Positions 7,604 to 15,575 are shown, counted from the first letter of the stretch. The stretch is DNA of 45,571 bases from Myxococcales bacterium (GCA_011526095.1 WYBA01000446.1:1-45571), one strand, 5' to 3'. Program-made: numbers and translations. The notes: a model not told the origin generated them from the sequence alone.

Positions 7604-8290
7604 GTGCCGCCCACGCCCCTTGAGCGCTACCGAAGCTGGCTCCTGAAACGCTCCGACGTCGGTTGCGTGTTCGCGCGGTTCATGGCGGCCAACCCCGCTC
7701 GCTTCGGCCAGGTCGCCGAGACGATCGTTGGTGCCGGCGCGACCGCGATGGCGATCGACATCGCGCAGAGGATCGATCGCCTGGTCGCGGACCCAGCGGT
7801 CGCTGCCGCGACCTTGCTGTTCCCGGAGGAGACCACGCTGGAGGATCTGGTCAACGTGGCCCTAGCCCTCGACGGTCAGCCGGGGTGGCACGTGACCCGG
7901 ACCACCCTCGCGGGAACGAGCATCGGCGATGCGGTAGCCTTCGGGATGGTGCGCGACATCCCGTTCCAGGGCGCGCCTTGCCCCTCGGAGGCGCTCGTTC
8001 TCGGACCGTTCAACGAGTTCCCCGAAACCCGCCGAGCACCCGTCACAGTGCTCGAGATCTTCGTAGGAGTCCCGCCGGCGCAGACGCCGTCCGGAGCACC
8101 GAGGACCAAGGCGAATCTGGCCGACGTCGATGTCGCTCCCGTCGCCACCGGCGTATTCCAGAGCATGTGGCGCAACTCCGTGACCGGCCGGCGACGCTCG
8201 CTCAACGGCGTTGAAGACGGTCGAGCGAAGGCCAAGGTCGCGTTCGTCGTGCCGATGACGCTCGCGACTTCCTTGGGATGTGCGCCATGA
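7604..8290 (+). CDS. Hypothetical protein coupled to a DHH-like phosphoesterase
   Basis: 228 residues from the GTG at 7604 (MPPTPLERYRSWLL). No signal peptide or membrane helix. Alpha/beta-looking blocks include VFARFMAANPARFGQVAET, a helix AMAIDIAQRIDRLVADP, and a conserved-looking segment FGMVRDIPFQGAPCPSEALVLGPF with the only internal Cys. I do not recognise the family. Its stop overlaps the preferred ATG of the next gene (ATGA at 8287-8290), so the two proteins are probably made in stoichiometric amounts and may form a complex. The surrounding genes (dCTP deaminase, ubiquitin-like system) suggest a role in defence; nothing in this sequence proves it. Confidence 0.6.
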   Translation: MPPTPLERYRSWLLKRSDVGCVFARFMAANPARFGQVAETIVGAGATAMAIDIAQRIDRLVADPAVAAATLLFPEETTLEDLVNVALALDGQPGWHVTRTTLAGTSIGDAVAFGMVRDIPFQGAPCPSEALVLGPFNEFPETRRAPVTVLEIFVGVPPAQTPSGAPRTKANLADVDVAPVATGVFQSMWRNSVTGRRRSLNGVEDGRAKAKVAFVVPMTLATSLGCAP

Positions 8291-9303
8291 AGCGGGTGCT
8301 CGTCGTCAGCCACGCCGACGCCGACGGACACGTCATCGCCGAGCAGGTCCGACGGAACCTCGAGGCTGTGCCGAGCTTCCGCGTGACCACGGTCGTCGAT
8401 CCGGTTCGGACGAAGGACCACAGGACGTGGACCAAGCTCGACGCGATCACCGAGATCGAGGTGAGCGAGATCGTGTTCTTCGTCGATCTCATGTTCGCGC
8501 CGTCGGACTTCGCCACCGAGGCCGACGCTCTCGTCCAGTTCGTCAGCGCGAGGCCGACGAAGCAGTTCTTCCTGCTCGACCATCACCCGCTGCCGCTGCG
8601 CCTCCTGTCCCGGGCGAGGAATCTGCGACCGGTGTACCGACCTGACGTCGTCGACTGCACGCTGGGCCCCCCGACGTGGATGATGATCATCGCCGCGCTG
8701 CTGGAGAAGCAGGAGACGCGCGCGCGCAAGATCAAGAAGCCCGTGCACGACGTGCTCGCCAAGGGGATGCAGCGGGCCGCCGCGCCGGGCGGACCGCTCG
8801 TCGGGGAGAAGCTCATGGCGCTGCTCCACTTCGATCGCTGGGCGGAGATCGAGGAGCTCGGGCGCGACGACGCCGCCAAGCATCCTCTCCCTCGGGGGCG
8901 GCGCCCATCGGACGCGCCGATCTCCAAGGTACTCGCGAAACTGGATCAGCTCGCGAGCGATTTGATACTGTCCCTCAAGAATCCGACGCGGGGACCGGGG
9001 AAGAGCCAGCCCCCAGCGAGGAGTCCTATGTCCTACGATCTCGAAGTCGCAGAGCAGGGCATTCGTGCGCCTGCCATCACACCTGCTGGGCCCCGGGATC
9101 TCGAGGCGATCGTGATGCTCCTCGAGCTCGGCGCGATCTACCTGACCCAGGGACCCGACTCCACGTTCACGACCGAGGAGCTGCTCGCCGAGGCGCGCCG
9201 TATCGGCGGCGACGAGATCGTGCTCGACGAGAAGGACGTGCGGATCGTTCTCGGGAAGGCGGGATTCCTGAGGAAGGAAAGCGGGCGGCTCCGGCTGAAG
9301 TAG
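8287..9303 (+). CDS. DHH-family-like phosphoesterase
   Basis: 338 residues from the ATG at 8287, which overlaps the upstream stop; an in-frame ATG at 8278 would add three residues. The N-terminal part shows the DHH superfamily signature in order: His9-x-Asp11-x-Asp13 (SHADADGH), Asp67 on a hydrophobic strand (IVFFVDLMF), and Asp98-His99-His100 (LLDHHPLP). These residues bind two Mn/Mg ions in nanoRNases, RecJ and cyclic-dinucleotide phosphodiesterases. A typical DHHA1 substrate domain is not evident. After a linker, the C-terminal 95 residues (for example TTEELLAEARRIGGDEIVLDE) look like a small helical or winged-helix domain. A phosphodiesterase or nucleotide-cleaving role is likely; the substrate is unknown. 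The dCTP deaminase gene follows after about 220 bp. Confidence 0.72.
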   Translation: MKRVLVVSHADADGHVIAEQVRRNLEAVPSFRVTTVVDPVRTKDHRTWTKLDAITEIEVSEIVFFVDLMFAPSDFATEADALVQFVSARPTKQFFLLDHHPLPLRLLSRARNLRPVYRPDVVDCTLGPPTWMMIIAALLEKQETRARKIKKPVHDVLAKGMQRAAAPGGPLVGEKLMALLHFDRWAEIEELGRDDAAKHPLPRGRRPSDAPISKVLAKLDQLASDLILSLKNPTRGPGKSQPPARSPMSYDLEVAEQGIRAPAITPAGPRDLEAIVMLLELGAIYLTQGPDSTFTTEELLAEARRIGGDEIVLDEKDVRIVLGKAGFLRKESGRLRLK

Positions 9304-9526
9304 ACGATCTGGTCGGCCTGCGTCTGCTCCGCGGAGGGGTCATCGTCGGCACCGCGGACTGCGAGGATGTCCGGTCGTCGTCGGTTGCCGTCAGCGTGAT
9401 CGCGTGGACGTCTTGGTGTGAGGGATCCGAGGTGCCGATCCCTGCGATCGATTGGAAGTTGCCGGCCGGGAGCAGGGCTGCGACCCTGGAATCCGTCAGA
9501 CGCTACCTGTAGTGTCGGCCGGTTCG

Positions 9527-11038
9527 ATGCTCGACGAGACCGACAAGCTGCTCCGAGATCCGGGTGCCGAGCTGGTGTTCGGTCTCGTCGCACCGGTCGG
9601 CGCCGACCTGCAGCGACTCGAGACCGATCTGATCGATCTGCTCGGGCTCTACGGGTACACCCCGAACCCGATCCGCCTGAGCGCGCTTCTTCAGAAGGTG
9701 CAGGGGCTCGGTGTCGTGCTGAAGGATGCCCCGGAGCTCGACCGGGTAAACAGCTACATGGATGCCGGCAACGCGATGCGCGAGCGATCGCAGGCGGAGG
9801 AGATCCTGGCGCTCTGGGCGATCGCGCAGATCAAGAAGATGCGCCAGCCCGAAGACTCGCCTCTCCGCCGCACCGCCCACATCCTCCGGTCGATCAAGCA
9901 CCCCGACGAGGCGCGGGCGCTCCGCGCCGTGTATGGCGCCGGCTTCTATCTGATCGGTCTCTCGGCGTCGACCGCGCAGAAGGTGAAGTACCTGAAGCAG
10001 AAGGGGCTCACCGATGCCGAGGCGCACGAGCTCATCGATCGCGATGCCGGCGAGGAGAACGACTTCGGGCAGAAGACGCGCGAAGCGTTCGAGCTGGCGG
10101 ACGTCTTCATCCGGCAGGAGTCCGAGCACAAGAAGACGACGGTGCAGCTCGAGCGATTCCTGCGACTCGTCTTCGGAGCGGTCGACGAGACACCGACCGC
10201 CGACGAGCACGCGATGTTCCTCGCCTACGCGTCGTCGCTCCGATCAGCGGATCTGGCGCGGCAGGTCGGCGCGGTCGTCTGGAAGGATCACGTCGGCGTC
10301 GTCGGCACCGGATGCAACGATGTCCCCGCGGCAGGGGGCGGCCTCTACTGGCCGGGACCGACCGACCAGCGCGACCATGCGCTCGGGCACGACGCGAACG
10401 ATCGCCACAAGCGTGCGATCGCCGACGAGGTGGCACGTCGAGTCGTCGAGGCGCTCGGGCTTCCGCCCGACAAGTTGCCGACGATCCGGAAGGCATGCGA
10501 GGAGACGCGGCTCCTCGACATCACCGAGTTCGGGCGGGCCGTGCACGCCGAGATGGATGCCCTGTTCAGTTGCGCGCGCGGCGGGATCGACACGATCGGG
10601 ACGACGCTGTTCTCGACGACGTTCCCATGTCACAACTGCGCGAAGCACATCGTCACCGCGGGCGTGAAGCGGGTCGTGTACATCGAGCCCTACGAGAAGA
10701 GCCAGGCGCTCGATCTCCACGACGACGCGATCACTGTCGAGGATCACGGCGACGCGGCGATGCGAGCGGAGTGCGATGACGATCGCGATCGACTACCCCG
10801 GAAGGTCGTGTTCGAGCCCTTTACCGGCGTGGGACCTCGACGGTTCTTCGATCTGTTCTCGATGAAGCTGAGCAACGGTTACCCGCTGAAGAGAAAGCAG
10901 AAGCCGGACGGCACGAAGGCGAAATGGAAGATCAGCGGCGACGCGATCGTGCGTGTGCCGATGTCGCCGACCTCGTACCTGGAACGTGAAGCCCAGCTCG
11001 CGCAGCTCGTGACGACGCTGCTGGAGGAGACCCGATGA
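9527..11038 (+). CDS. avcD: Anti-phage dCTP deaminase (AvcD/DCD type)
   Basis: 503 residues from the ATG at 9527; an in-frame GTG at 9512 would add five, and neither has a strong ribosome binding site. The N-terminal domain (about 15-300) begins with the degenerate P-loop-like strand LVFGLVAPVGADLQ that marks this family. The C-terminal deoxycytidylate-deaminase domain has the zinc-binding and catalytic residues His340-Ala-Glu342 (AVHAEMDAL) and Cys368/Cys371 in PCHNCAKH. Characterised members deplete dCTP (converting dC nucleotides to dU forms) when phage infection releases their inhibition, starving phage replication; in Vibrio the partner AvcI is an RNA. The last codons overlap the next small gene (ATGA), joining it to the cassette that leads to the ubiquitin-like system. 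No Cys or His of the active site is missing. Confidence 0.88.
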   Translation: MLDETDKLLRDPGAELVFGLVAPVGADLQRLETDLIDLLGLYGYTPNPIRLSALLQKVQGLGVVLKDAPELDRVNSYMDAGNAMRERSQAEEILALWAIAQIKKMRQPEDSPLRRTAHILRSIKHPDEARALRAVYGAGFYLIGLSASTAQKVKYLKQKGLTDAEAHELIDRDAGEENDFGQKTREAFELADVFIRQESEHKKTTVQLERFLRLVFGAVDETPTADEHAMFLAYASSLRSADLARQVGAVVWKDHVGVVGTGCNDVPAAGGGLYWPGPTDQRDHALGHDANDRHKRAIADEVARRVVEALGLPPDKLPTIRKACEETRLLDITEFGRAVHAEMDALFSCARGGIDTIGTTLFSTTFPCHNCAKHIVTAGVKRVVYIEPYEKSQALDLHDDAITVEDHGDAAMRAECDDDRDRLPRKVVFEPFTGVGPRRFFDLFSMKLSNGYPLKRKQKPDGTKAKWKISGDAIVRVPMSPTSYLEREAQLAQLVTTLLEETR

Positions 11039-11211
11039 AGATCAAGATCCGGATCGACGACCCCGAGACGCGCGCGGTGTGGGAGACCGCGCAGAAGGCG
11101 AAGGCCGAGGTCGAGCGCTGGCCGGCGTGGAAGCGCGGCGAGGAGGCACCGCGGGTTTCCTCGGAGACCCCGGCGCCGCCCGCACCGGCCACTCCGAGGC
11201 CCGAGGGCTGA
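11035..11211 (+). CDS. 58-aa protein translationally coupled to the dCTP deaminase
   Basis: 58 residues, starting MKIKIRIDDPETRAVWETAQ, then AEVERWPAWKRGEEAPR, and ending in a Pro/Ala-rich tail. The ATG overlaps the deaminase stop (ATGA). GAGGAGA, 7-13 bases upstream, is a good ribosome binding site and supports translation. The N-terminus looks like a short beta strand followed by an amphipathic helix with conserved-looking Trp residues. Family not recognised. Because its start is tied to the deaminase stop, an inhibitor, adaptor or stabiliser of that enzyme is a reasonable guess, though it could equally belong to the ubiquitin-like genes downstream. It is too short for routine gene calling, so it may be missed elsewhere. 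Confidence 0.65.
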   Translation: MKIKIRIDDPETRAVWETAQKAKAEVERWPAWKRGEEAPRVSSETPAPPAPATPRPEG

Positions 11212-11338
11212 TCGCGAAAAGCCGCGACAAGTCCAATACATAGTTCGCGACCCGCTGGTCCCTGCACGAGCAGTGTCAGGACCGTCTGGCATGCTTTGCC
11301 GTTGGTGACGTCCATGACGACGTGACCACGAGCAGAAC

Positions 11339-13447
11339 ATGCCCCGCCGCGCGACCAGCACCTCGCCCGCCAGCGCTCCGACGAGCGCGACGGGGATCGT
11401 GCCGCTCGACCTGCTCGACGCGGTCGTGATCGAGGAGGTGTCGGACGCGCTGTGGAAGCGCGTGTTCGACGTGATCGGATACCCGCCGACGTTGAACGCG
11501 CGGAACCTCTCCGCGAAGGCGCTCGTCGATCACATCGCCAAGGACGGCGCCTCCGACGAGCTGGTCGAGGTACTTCGCGTCATCCACGAGCTCGGCACCG
11601 ACGACGGGGTCGACGCGATGAAGGCCGTGGCGGACGCCCACAACACCGACCTCGGCGCGATCACCGCGCGGGCGCCGAGGGACGCCGCCGTGGAGCTGTG
11701 GCTCGCGCAGCGAGAGAAGCCGGCGCTCCGGGACCTGTTCACGCGCGTGCAGATGCAGGCGGAGTCGCGCCGCAGTCCGCGATCGTTCCGCGAGTTCCGC
11801 GGCAAGCGCGCGCAGAAGCTCGCCGCGTGGGCGACCATCCACCCGCGGCTCGTGACCACCGTCCGCGCCTGGTGCACGGCGCAGCACTTCGGCGATCACG
11901 TCGACGTGCGCGGCTACATCGAGAACGGCAACGCGCAGATCCAGATCATCCACGGGCACCGTCTGCAGAAGCCGGTCGTGGTCAAGGACGGCGGCCACGG
12001 GCGGCGCACGCTCGAGCTCCGGCCGGCGCACTGCGACATCCTCCGCTACGACTGGAAGGGCAGCTGGCTGCGCCTCTCCCCGAAGAGCACCGGCGGCGGC
12101 ATCGTCGAGACCTACCGCCGCCTGCTCGGCGAGGTCTTCTTCGACGACGACGAGTTCTTCACCGAGGCCGACTACTCGCTGCGTCCGCTGCAGGAGCACG
12201 GCCAGGTGATCCTCGACGGCGCGCCCTCGATCGCGCGCGCGCGGGTCACTGACCTCGTGTGGGATCGCGGCGGCGAGATCATCCGCATCCGCTCGTCGGA
12301 CTGTCTCGCCTCGGTGGCGCGGATGGGCATCCCGCCGACCGAGGGGGACTTCATCGAGGCCCGCATCGCCGTCGTGCTGCCTGGGCGCCGCGAGGTGCGC
12401 CGTTCGGTGCATGTCAAGGTGCCGAACAAGGTCGACTACCCGCGCGACGAGATCCACGCCGTCGCGATCGACGACTTCCTCGCCGCCACCGGCATCCGCA
12501 CGGTCGATACCCGTCGCCGGAATCTCGATCTCTGGGACCTCTACCCCTGGGAGCATGGCGAGCGCGTGTGGCGCGCGGCGTACCCCGACGACGTCGACCG
12601 GCTGGCACAGCCTCAGGTGCTGCGACCGGTGGAGCTCGCGGCGGTCGCGCATCCCGATCGCCCGCGGCACGGCCGCGTTCTCCGGGCCGAGGAGGGCTTC
12701 GGCATCTCGCTCGACGAGGACGTGCCCCCGCGCGTCCTCACCAGCACGGACGTCAGCGGCCTCGTGCTCGACGGAGGCGCGCTCCTCGCGAGCTGGCGCG
12801 CCGCGCTCGGCCTCGATGGGGACACCCACGATCTCGGCGACGGCGTGCACGTCCTCGGCGAACGCGGCTTCGACTCGGTGCAGTGCGCCGTCGTCGCGCT
12901 CCTCCGGCAGCCGACCTTCGACGCGGCGAACCTGGGCAAGCGGATTCGCAGCGCGGTCACGCCCGGCGCCGTGGTCACGCTCCTCGCGCCGCCGGGGCGC
13001 GCCAGCGACACCGGCTTCCCGACCGTCGCGCTCGACGGGCTCGTGCTCGAGGAGCGGGCGTTCTGGCGACGCTTCATGATCGCCGCGGCGGTGGGGACAC
13101 GTGTGCCGGCGATCTGGCGCGCGCCGGACGCCCGCCTGATCGTCGACAAGGGTCGCATGAGCATCTGGCTCGACGGCATCCCGATCGACGTGGCATCCGA
13201 CTCCGCCGCGTACCGCTTCATCGCGGCGCTCGCCGACGCGCACGGCAACCCGGTCACGAACGAGACGCTCGACGGGCTGCTCTCGGCGAACCGCGAGGAA
13301 GGGTTCGCCCGCAAGGTGAAGCTGACCGCGAAGAAGGCGATCGAGGCCAGCCTCGCGAAGGCGGGGCATCCCGTCGACGGCGACAGCGTCCTCGTCACCG
13401 TGCGCGGACAGGGATACCGGTTGGGCGTCTCGTCCCACGTCGGCTGA
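11339..13447 (+). CDS. Large protein of unknown function with C-terminal winged-helix domain
   Basis: 702 residues, ATG at 11339 after a 127-bp gap. The N-terminal about 30 residues are Ser/Thr/Pro-rich. A helical region follows (30-180), then a long alpha/beta region (180-600) with Trp- and His-containing blocks such as CTAQHFGDHVDVRGYIENGN, DWKGSWLRLSPKSTGGG and LDLWDLYPWEHGERVW. The last 90 residues (about 612-700) read as an OmpR-type winged helix: beta strands IWLDGIPIDV, helices AAYRFIAALADAHG and TNETLDGLL, a recognition-helix-like segment, and the wing VTVRGQGYRLG. It may bind DNA, or use the fold for protein contacts. No receiver domain or kinase partner is present. It precedes the multiubiquitin-E2 gene by 104 bp. 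The core matches no family I can name. Confidence 0.7.
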   Translation: MPRRATSTSPASAPTSATGIVPLDLLDAVVIEEVSDALWKRVFDVIGYPPTLNARNLSAKALVDHIAKDGASDELVEVLRVIHELGTDDGVDAMKAVADAHNTDLGAITARAPRDAAVELWLAQREKPALRDLFTRVQMQAESRRSPRSFREFRGKRAQKLAAWATIHPRLVTTVRAWCTAQHFGDHVDVRGYIENGNAQIQIIHGHRLQKPVVVKDGGHGRRTLELRPAHCDILRYDWKGSWLRLSPKSTGGGIVETYRRLLGEVFFDDDEFFTEADYSLRPLQEHGQVILDGAPSIARARVTDLVWDRGGEIIRIRSSDCLASVARMGIPPTEGDFIEARIAVVLPGRREVRRSVHVKVPNKVDYPRDEIHAVAIDDFLAATGIRTVDTRRRNLDLWDLYPWEHGERVWRAAYPDDVDRLAQPQVLRPVELAAVAHPDRPRHGRVLRAEEGFGISLDEDVPPRVLTSTDVSGLVLDGGALLASWRAALGLDGDTHDLGDGVHVLGERGFDSVQCAVVALLRQPTFDAANLGKRIRSAVTPGAVVTLLAPPGRASDTGFPTVALDGLVLEERAFWRRFMIAAAVGTRVPAIWRAPDARLIVDKGRMSIWLDGIPIDVASDSAAYRFIAALADAHGNPVTNETLDGLLSANREEGFARKVKLTAKKAIEASLAKAGHPVDGDSVLVTVRGQGYRLGVSSHVG

Positions 13448-13551
13448 TTGTCCGTCCCGTGTCCGTTGGCGGCGGTCGCGGCCGGGACAACGCGCGGACA
13501 GGAACCGACCCTCGCGTGCCGCAGGCTGGTCTTCGAAAGGAGACCACGCCA

Positions 13552-14121
13552 ATGCCCAAGACCCACATCAACGTGTTCATCGACCGGAAGAAGTTCGAGC
13601 TCGCCGACCCGGTGCAGACCGGCCGGTCGCTCAAGGAGCTCGCCGGCATCCCGCTCAACGACGTGCTGTTCCTCGACCAGCCGGGGGACGACCTCGTCGT
13701 CGCGAACGACAGCCAGATCACGCTCGAGAACGGCGCGCACCTGCACAGCCAGCCGGCGGCGGACTACGGCGACGAGCAGCGGTACCGCGAGGTCGTCGAG
13801 CTGCCGCAGCCCGACGGCTGGACGTACGTCGTCTACCGCGACTTCCGGCTGCCCGGCGCCTACCGCCCGGACCGCGTCGATCTGCTCGTGAAGCTGCCCC
13901 CGACGTTCCCCGACGCGGCGCCCGACATGTTCTGGCTGTCGCCGCACGTCGCGCTGGCGGCGAGCGGCGCGTCGCCCCGCGGCACGACGACGGAGACGGT
14001 GCTCGGCCAGCCGTGGCAGCGCTTCTCGTGGCACCTCGCGCCCGGCGCGTGGCGCGCCGGGATCAGCGAGCTCCGCGACTTCCTGCGCTGCGTGATCGGC
14101 CGCCTCGAACGGCGGGACTGA
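13552..14121 (+). CDS. Multiubiquitin-domain/E2-like fusion protein
   Basis: 189 residues from the ATG at 13552; a ribosome binding site GAAAGGAG lies about 10 bases upstream. Residues 5-68 form one ubiquitin-like multiubiquitin domain (INVFIDRKKFEL, LKELAGIPLNDVLFL). Residues about 80-188 match prokaryotic E2 family E (VELPQPDGW, LLVKLPPTFPDAAPD, then WQRFSWHLAPGAWRAG). The only Cys is Cys180, near the end, not in the usual E2 active-site position; Trp160-His161 lies where this family has its conserved aromatic-His motif. The ubiquitin-like domain has no C-terminal diglycine because it is fused. So either the linker (about 65-78) is cut by the JAB protease next door, or the domain acts as a scaffold. 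The next gene follows after 10 bp. Confidence 0.85.
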   Translation: MPKTHINVFIDRKKFELADPVQTGRSLKELAGIPLNDVLFLDQPGDDLVVANDSQITLENGAHLHSQPAADYGDEQRYREVVELPQPDGWTYVVYRDFRLPGAYRPDRVDLLVKLPPTFPDAAPDMFWLSPHVALAASGASPRGTTTETVLGQPWQRFSWHLAPGAWRAGISELRDFLRCVIGRLERRD

Positions 14122-14131
14122 GGAGGACCCC

Positions 14132-15448
14132 ATGAAGATCCGCATCGAAGAAGCCGTCTGGCGCGAGCTGACCGAGTACCTGCTCGCGCGCGACGACGTC
14201 GAGACGGCGGCGATCCTCCTCGGCGAGGTCGTCGACGCCGACGGCTGTGTGCTCGCCGTGCGCCGCTGGTCGCCCGTGCCCGACGATGGCTACCTGATCC
14301 GTCGCGTCGACCAGATCCGGATCGATCCGGTCGCGATCAACCGGCTGGTGCGGCCGGCGCGCGATCGCGGGCTCGCCGTCTTCACCATCCACTCGCACCC
14401 GATGGCGCTCGACGCGTGGTTCTCGCACGCCGACGACCTCGGGGACGCGCGCTTGCTGCCCAGCTTCGCCCGGCAGGTGCCCGGCGTGCCGCACGGCTCG
14501 CTCGTGCTCGCCCGCTCGGAGGCGCTGGTCGCGCGGGCGTTCGTCGGCGGGGCGGTCGTCCCGGCGACCGTGAGCATCGTAGGCCGCACGATCGCAACCG
14601 CGACGGCGTCGCCGGCGGCACCGGTCGATGATCGCTTCGCGCGTCAGGTCCTCGCCCTCGGCGACGACGGGCAGCGCGCCCTCCAGCAGCTTCGCGTCGG
14701 CGTCGTCGGGCTCGGCGGGGTCGGCTCGATCGTCGCGGCGCAGCTCGGCCACCTCGGCGTCGGCGCGCTGACCCTCGTCGACGGCGACGTCGTCGAGGCA
14801 ACGAACGTGTCGCGGATCCTGGGCGTGCGGGCAGGGGACGTGGGGCGGACCGCGAAGACCGAGGTGGCGCGGCGCTACCTCGCCGAGGCCGGGTTGCCGA
14901 TCGAGGTCCGTGCCGTAGCTCGCTACCTCGAGCGGCGCGAGGACGTGCGCTTGCTCGCCGACTGCGACGCGATCCTGATCTGCGTCGACCGCCACACGCC
15001 GCGCGCGTTGTTGAACCGTCTCGCGTACGAGGCGCTGATCACGGTGATCGACATGGGCTCGGGCTTCCGGGTCGACGGCGACGGGCGGATCGTCGGTGCC
15101 GCCGGCCGCGTCGTGGTCGTCGGGCCGGGGCGTCCTTGCCTCGGCTGCTGGGGACATCTCGATCCCGATGCGCTCCGCCGCGAGGCGCTGCCCGCCGCGG
15201 AGCGAGCGGCGCTGGCCGCCGAGGGCTACATCCACGGCGCCGAGGTCCCGCAGCCCAGCGTCATCCCGTTCAACACGATGGTCGCCGGCGCGGCGGTCAT
15301 CGAGCTGCTCCGCCTCGTGACCCGGTTCGCCGGCGCCGACGATCCGCCGCAGCGGCTGGCGTTCCAGTTCACGGACGGCACGGTGCGCCGGAACAGCCTC
15401 GCCGAGGTCCCGGCGTGCGCGACCTGCGGTCGACGGCGCGCGGCGTGA
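14132..15448 (+). CDS. JAB protease-E1 (ThiF-like) fusion of a bacterial ubiquitin-like system
   Basis: 438 residues with a strong ribosome binding site (GAGGAGGA). The N-terminal JAB/JAMM metallopeptidase (about 1-150) has His87-Ser-His89-Pro and Ser98-x-x-Asp101 (HSHPMALDAWFSHADD), with a Glu in the region 24-32 as the likely catalytic acid. The C-terminal E1-like adenylating domain (about 165-435) has the nucleotide loop GLGGVGS at 193-199, Asp218, Asn225 and Arg228 (ATNVSR), Lys242, and two CxxC pairs, Cys336/339 and Cys429/432, that form the structural zinc site. JAB-E1 fusions beside E2-like and ubiquitin-like proteins are an established bacterial architecture, where JAB trims or removes and E1 activates the ubiquitin-like tail. 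A separate catalytic thioester Cys is not obvious. This is the last gene of the cassette. Confidence 0.9.
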   Translation: MKIRIEEAVWRELTEYLLARDDVETAAILLGEVVDADGCVLAVRRWSPVPDDGYLIRRVDQIRIDPVAINRLVRPARDRGLAVFTIHSHPMALDAWFSHADDLGDARLLPSFARQVPGVPHGSLVLARSEALVARAFVGGAVVPATVSIVGRTIATATASPAAPVDDRFARQVLALGDDGQRALQQLRVGVVGLGGVGSIVAAQLGHLGVGALTLVDGDVVEATNVSRILGVRAGDVGRTAKTEVARRYLAEAGLPIEVRAVARYLERREDVRLLADCDAILICVDRHTPRALLNRLAYEALITVIDMGSGFRVDGDGRIVGAAGRVVVVGPGRPCLGCWGHLDPDALRREALPAAERAALAAEGYIHGAEVPQPSVIPFNTMVAGAAVIELLRLVTRFAGADDPPQRLAFQFTDGTVRRNSLAEVPACATCGRRRAA

Positions 15449-15575
15449 CGAGGGTTCTGCGGGCGCGTTCTTGCCGATGGTGAGCGCGGCGCGGTGTACT
15501 CGGCAGGTTCGTCGCAGTGGGATCGGCGATAGACCACGTCCATCTCGCCGGCATCGAAGCTCTCGCGACAGCAGG

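Noticed and set aside
9418..10779. Alternative plus-strand frame overlapping the dCTP deaminase
   Set aside because: Arg/Ala-rich without motifs; the deaminase frame holds the HAE and PCxxC zinc sites.
11276..13552. 758-codon antisense frame opposite the winged-helix protein
   Set aside because: Same Arg/Glu/Asp-rich pattern of antisense frames. The sense frame has sensible secondary structure and sits in a co-directional cassette.
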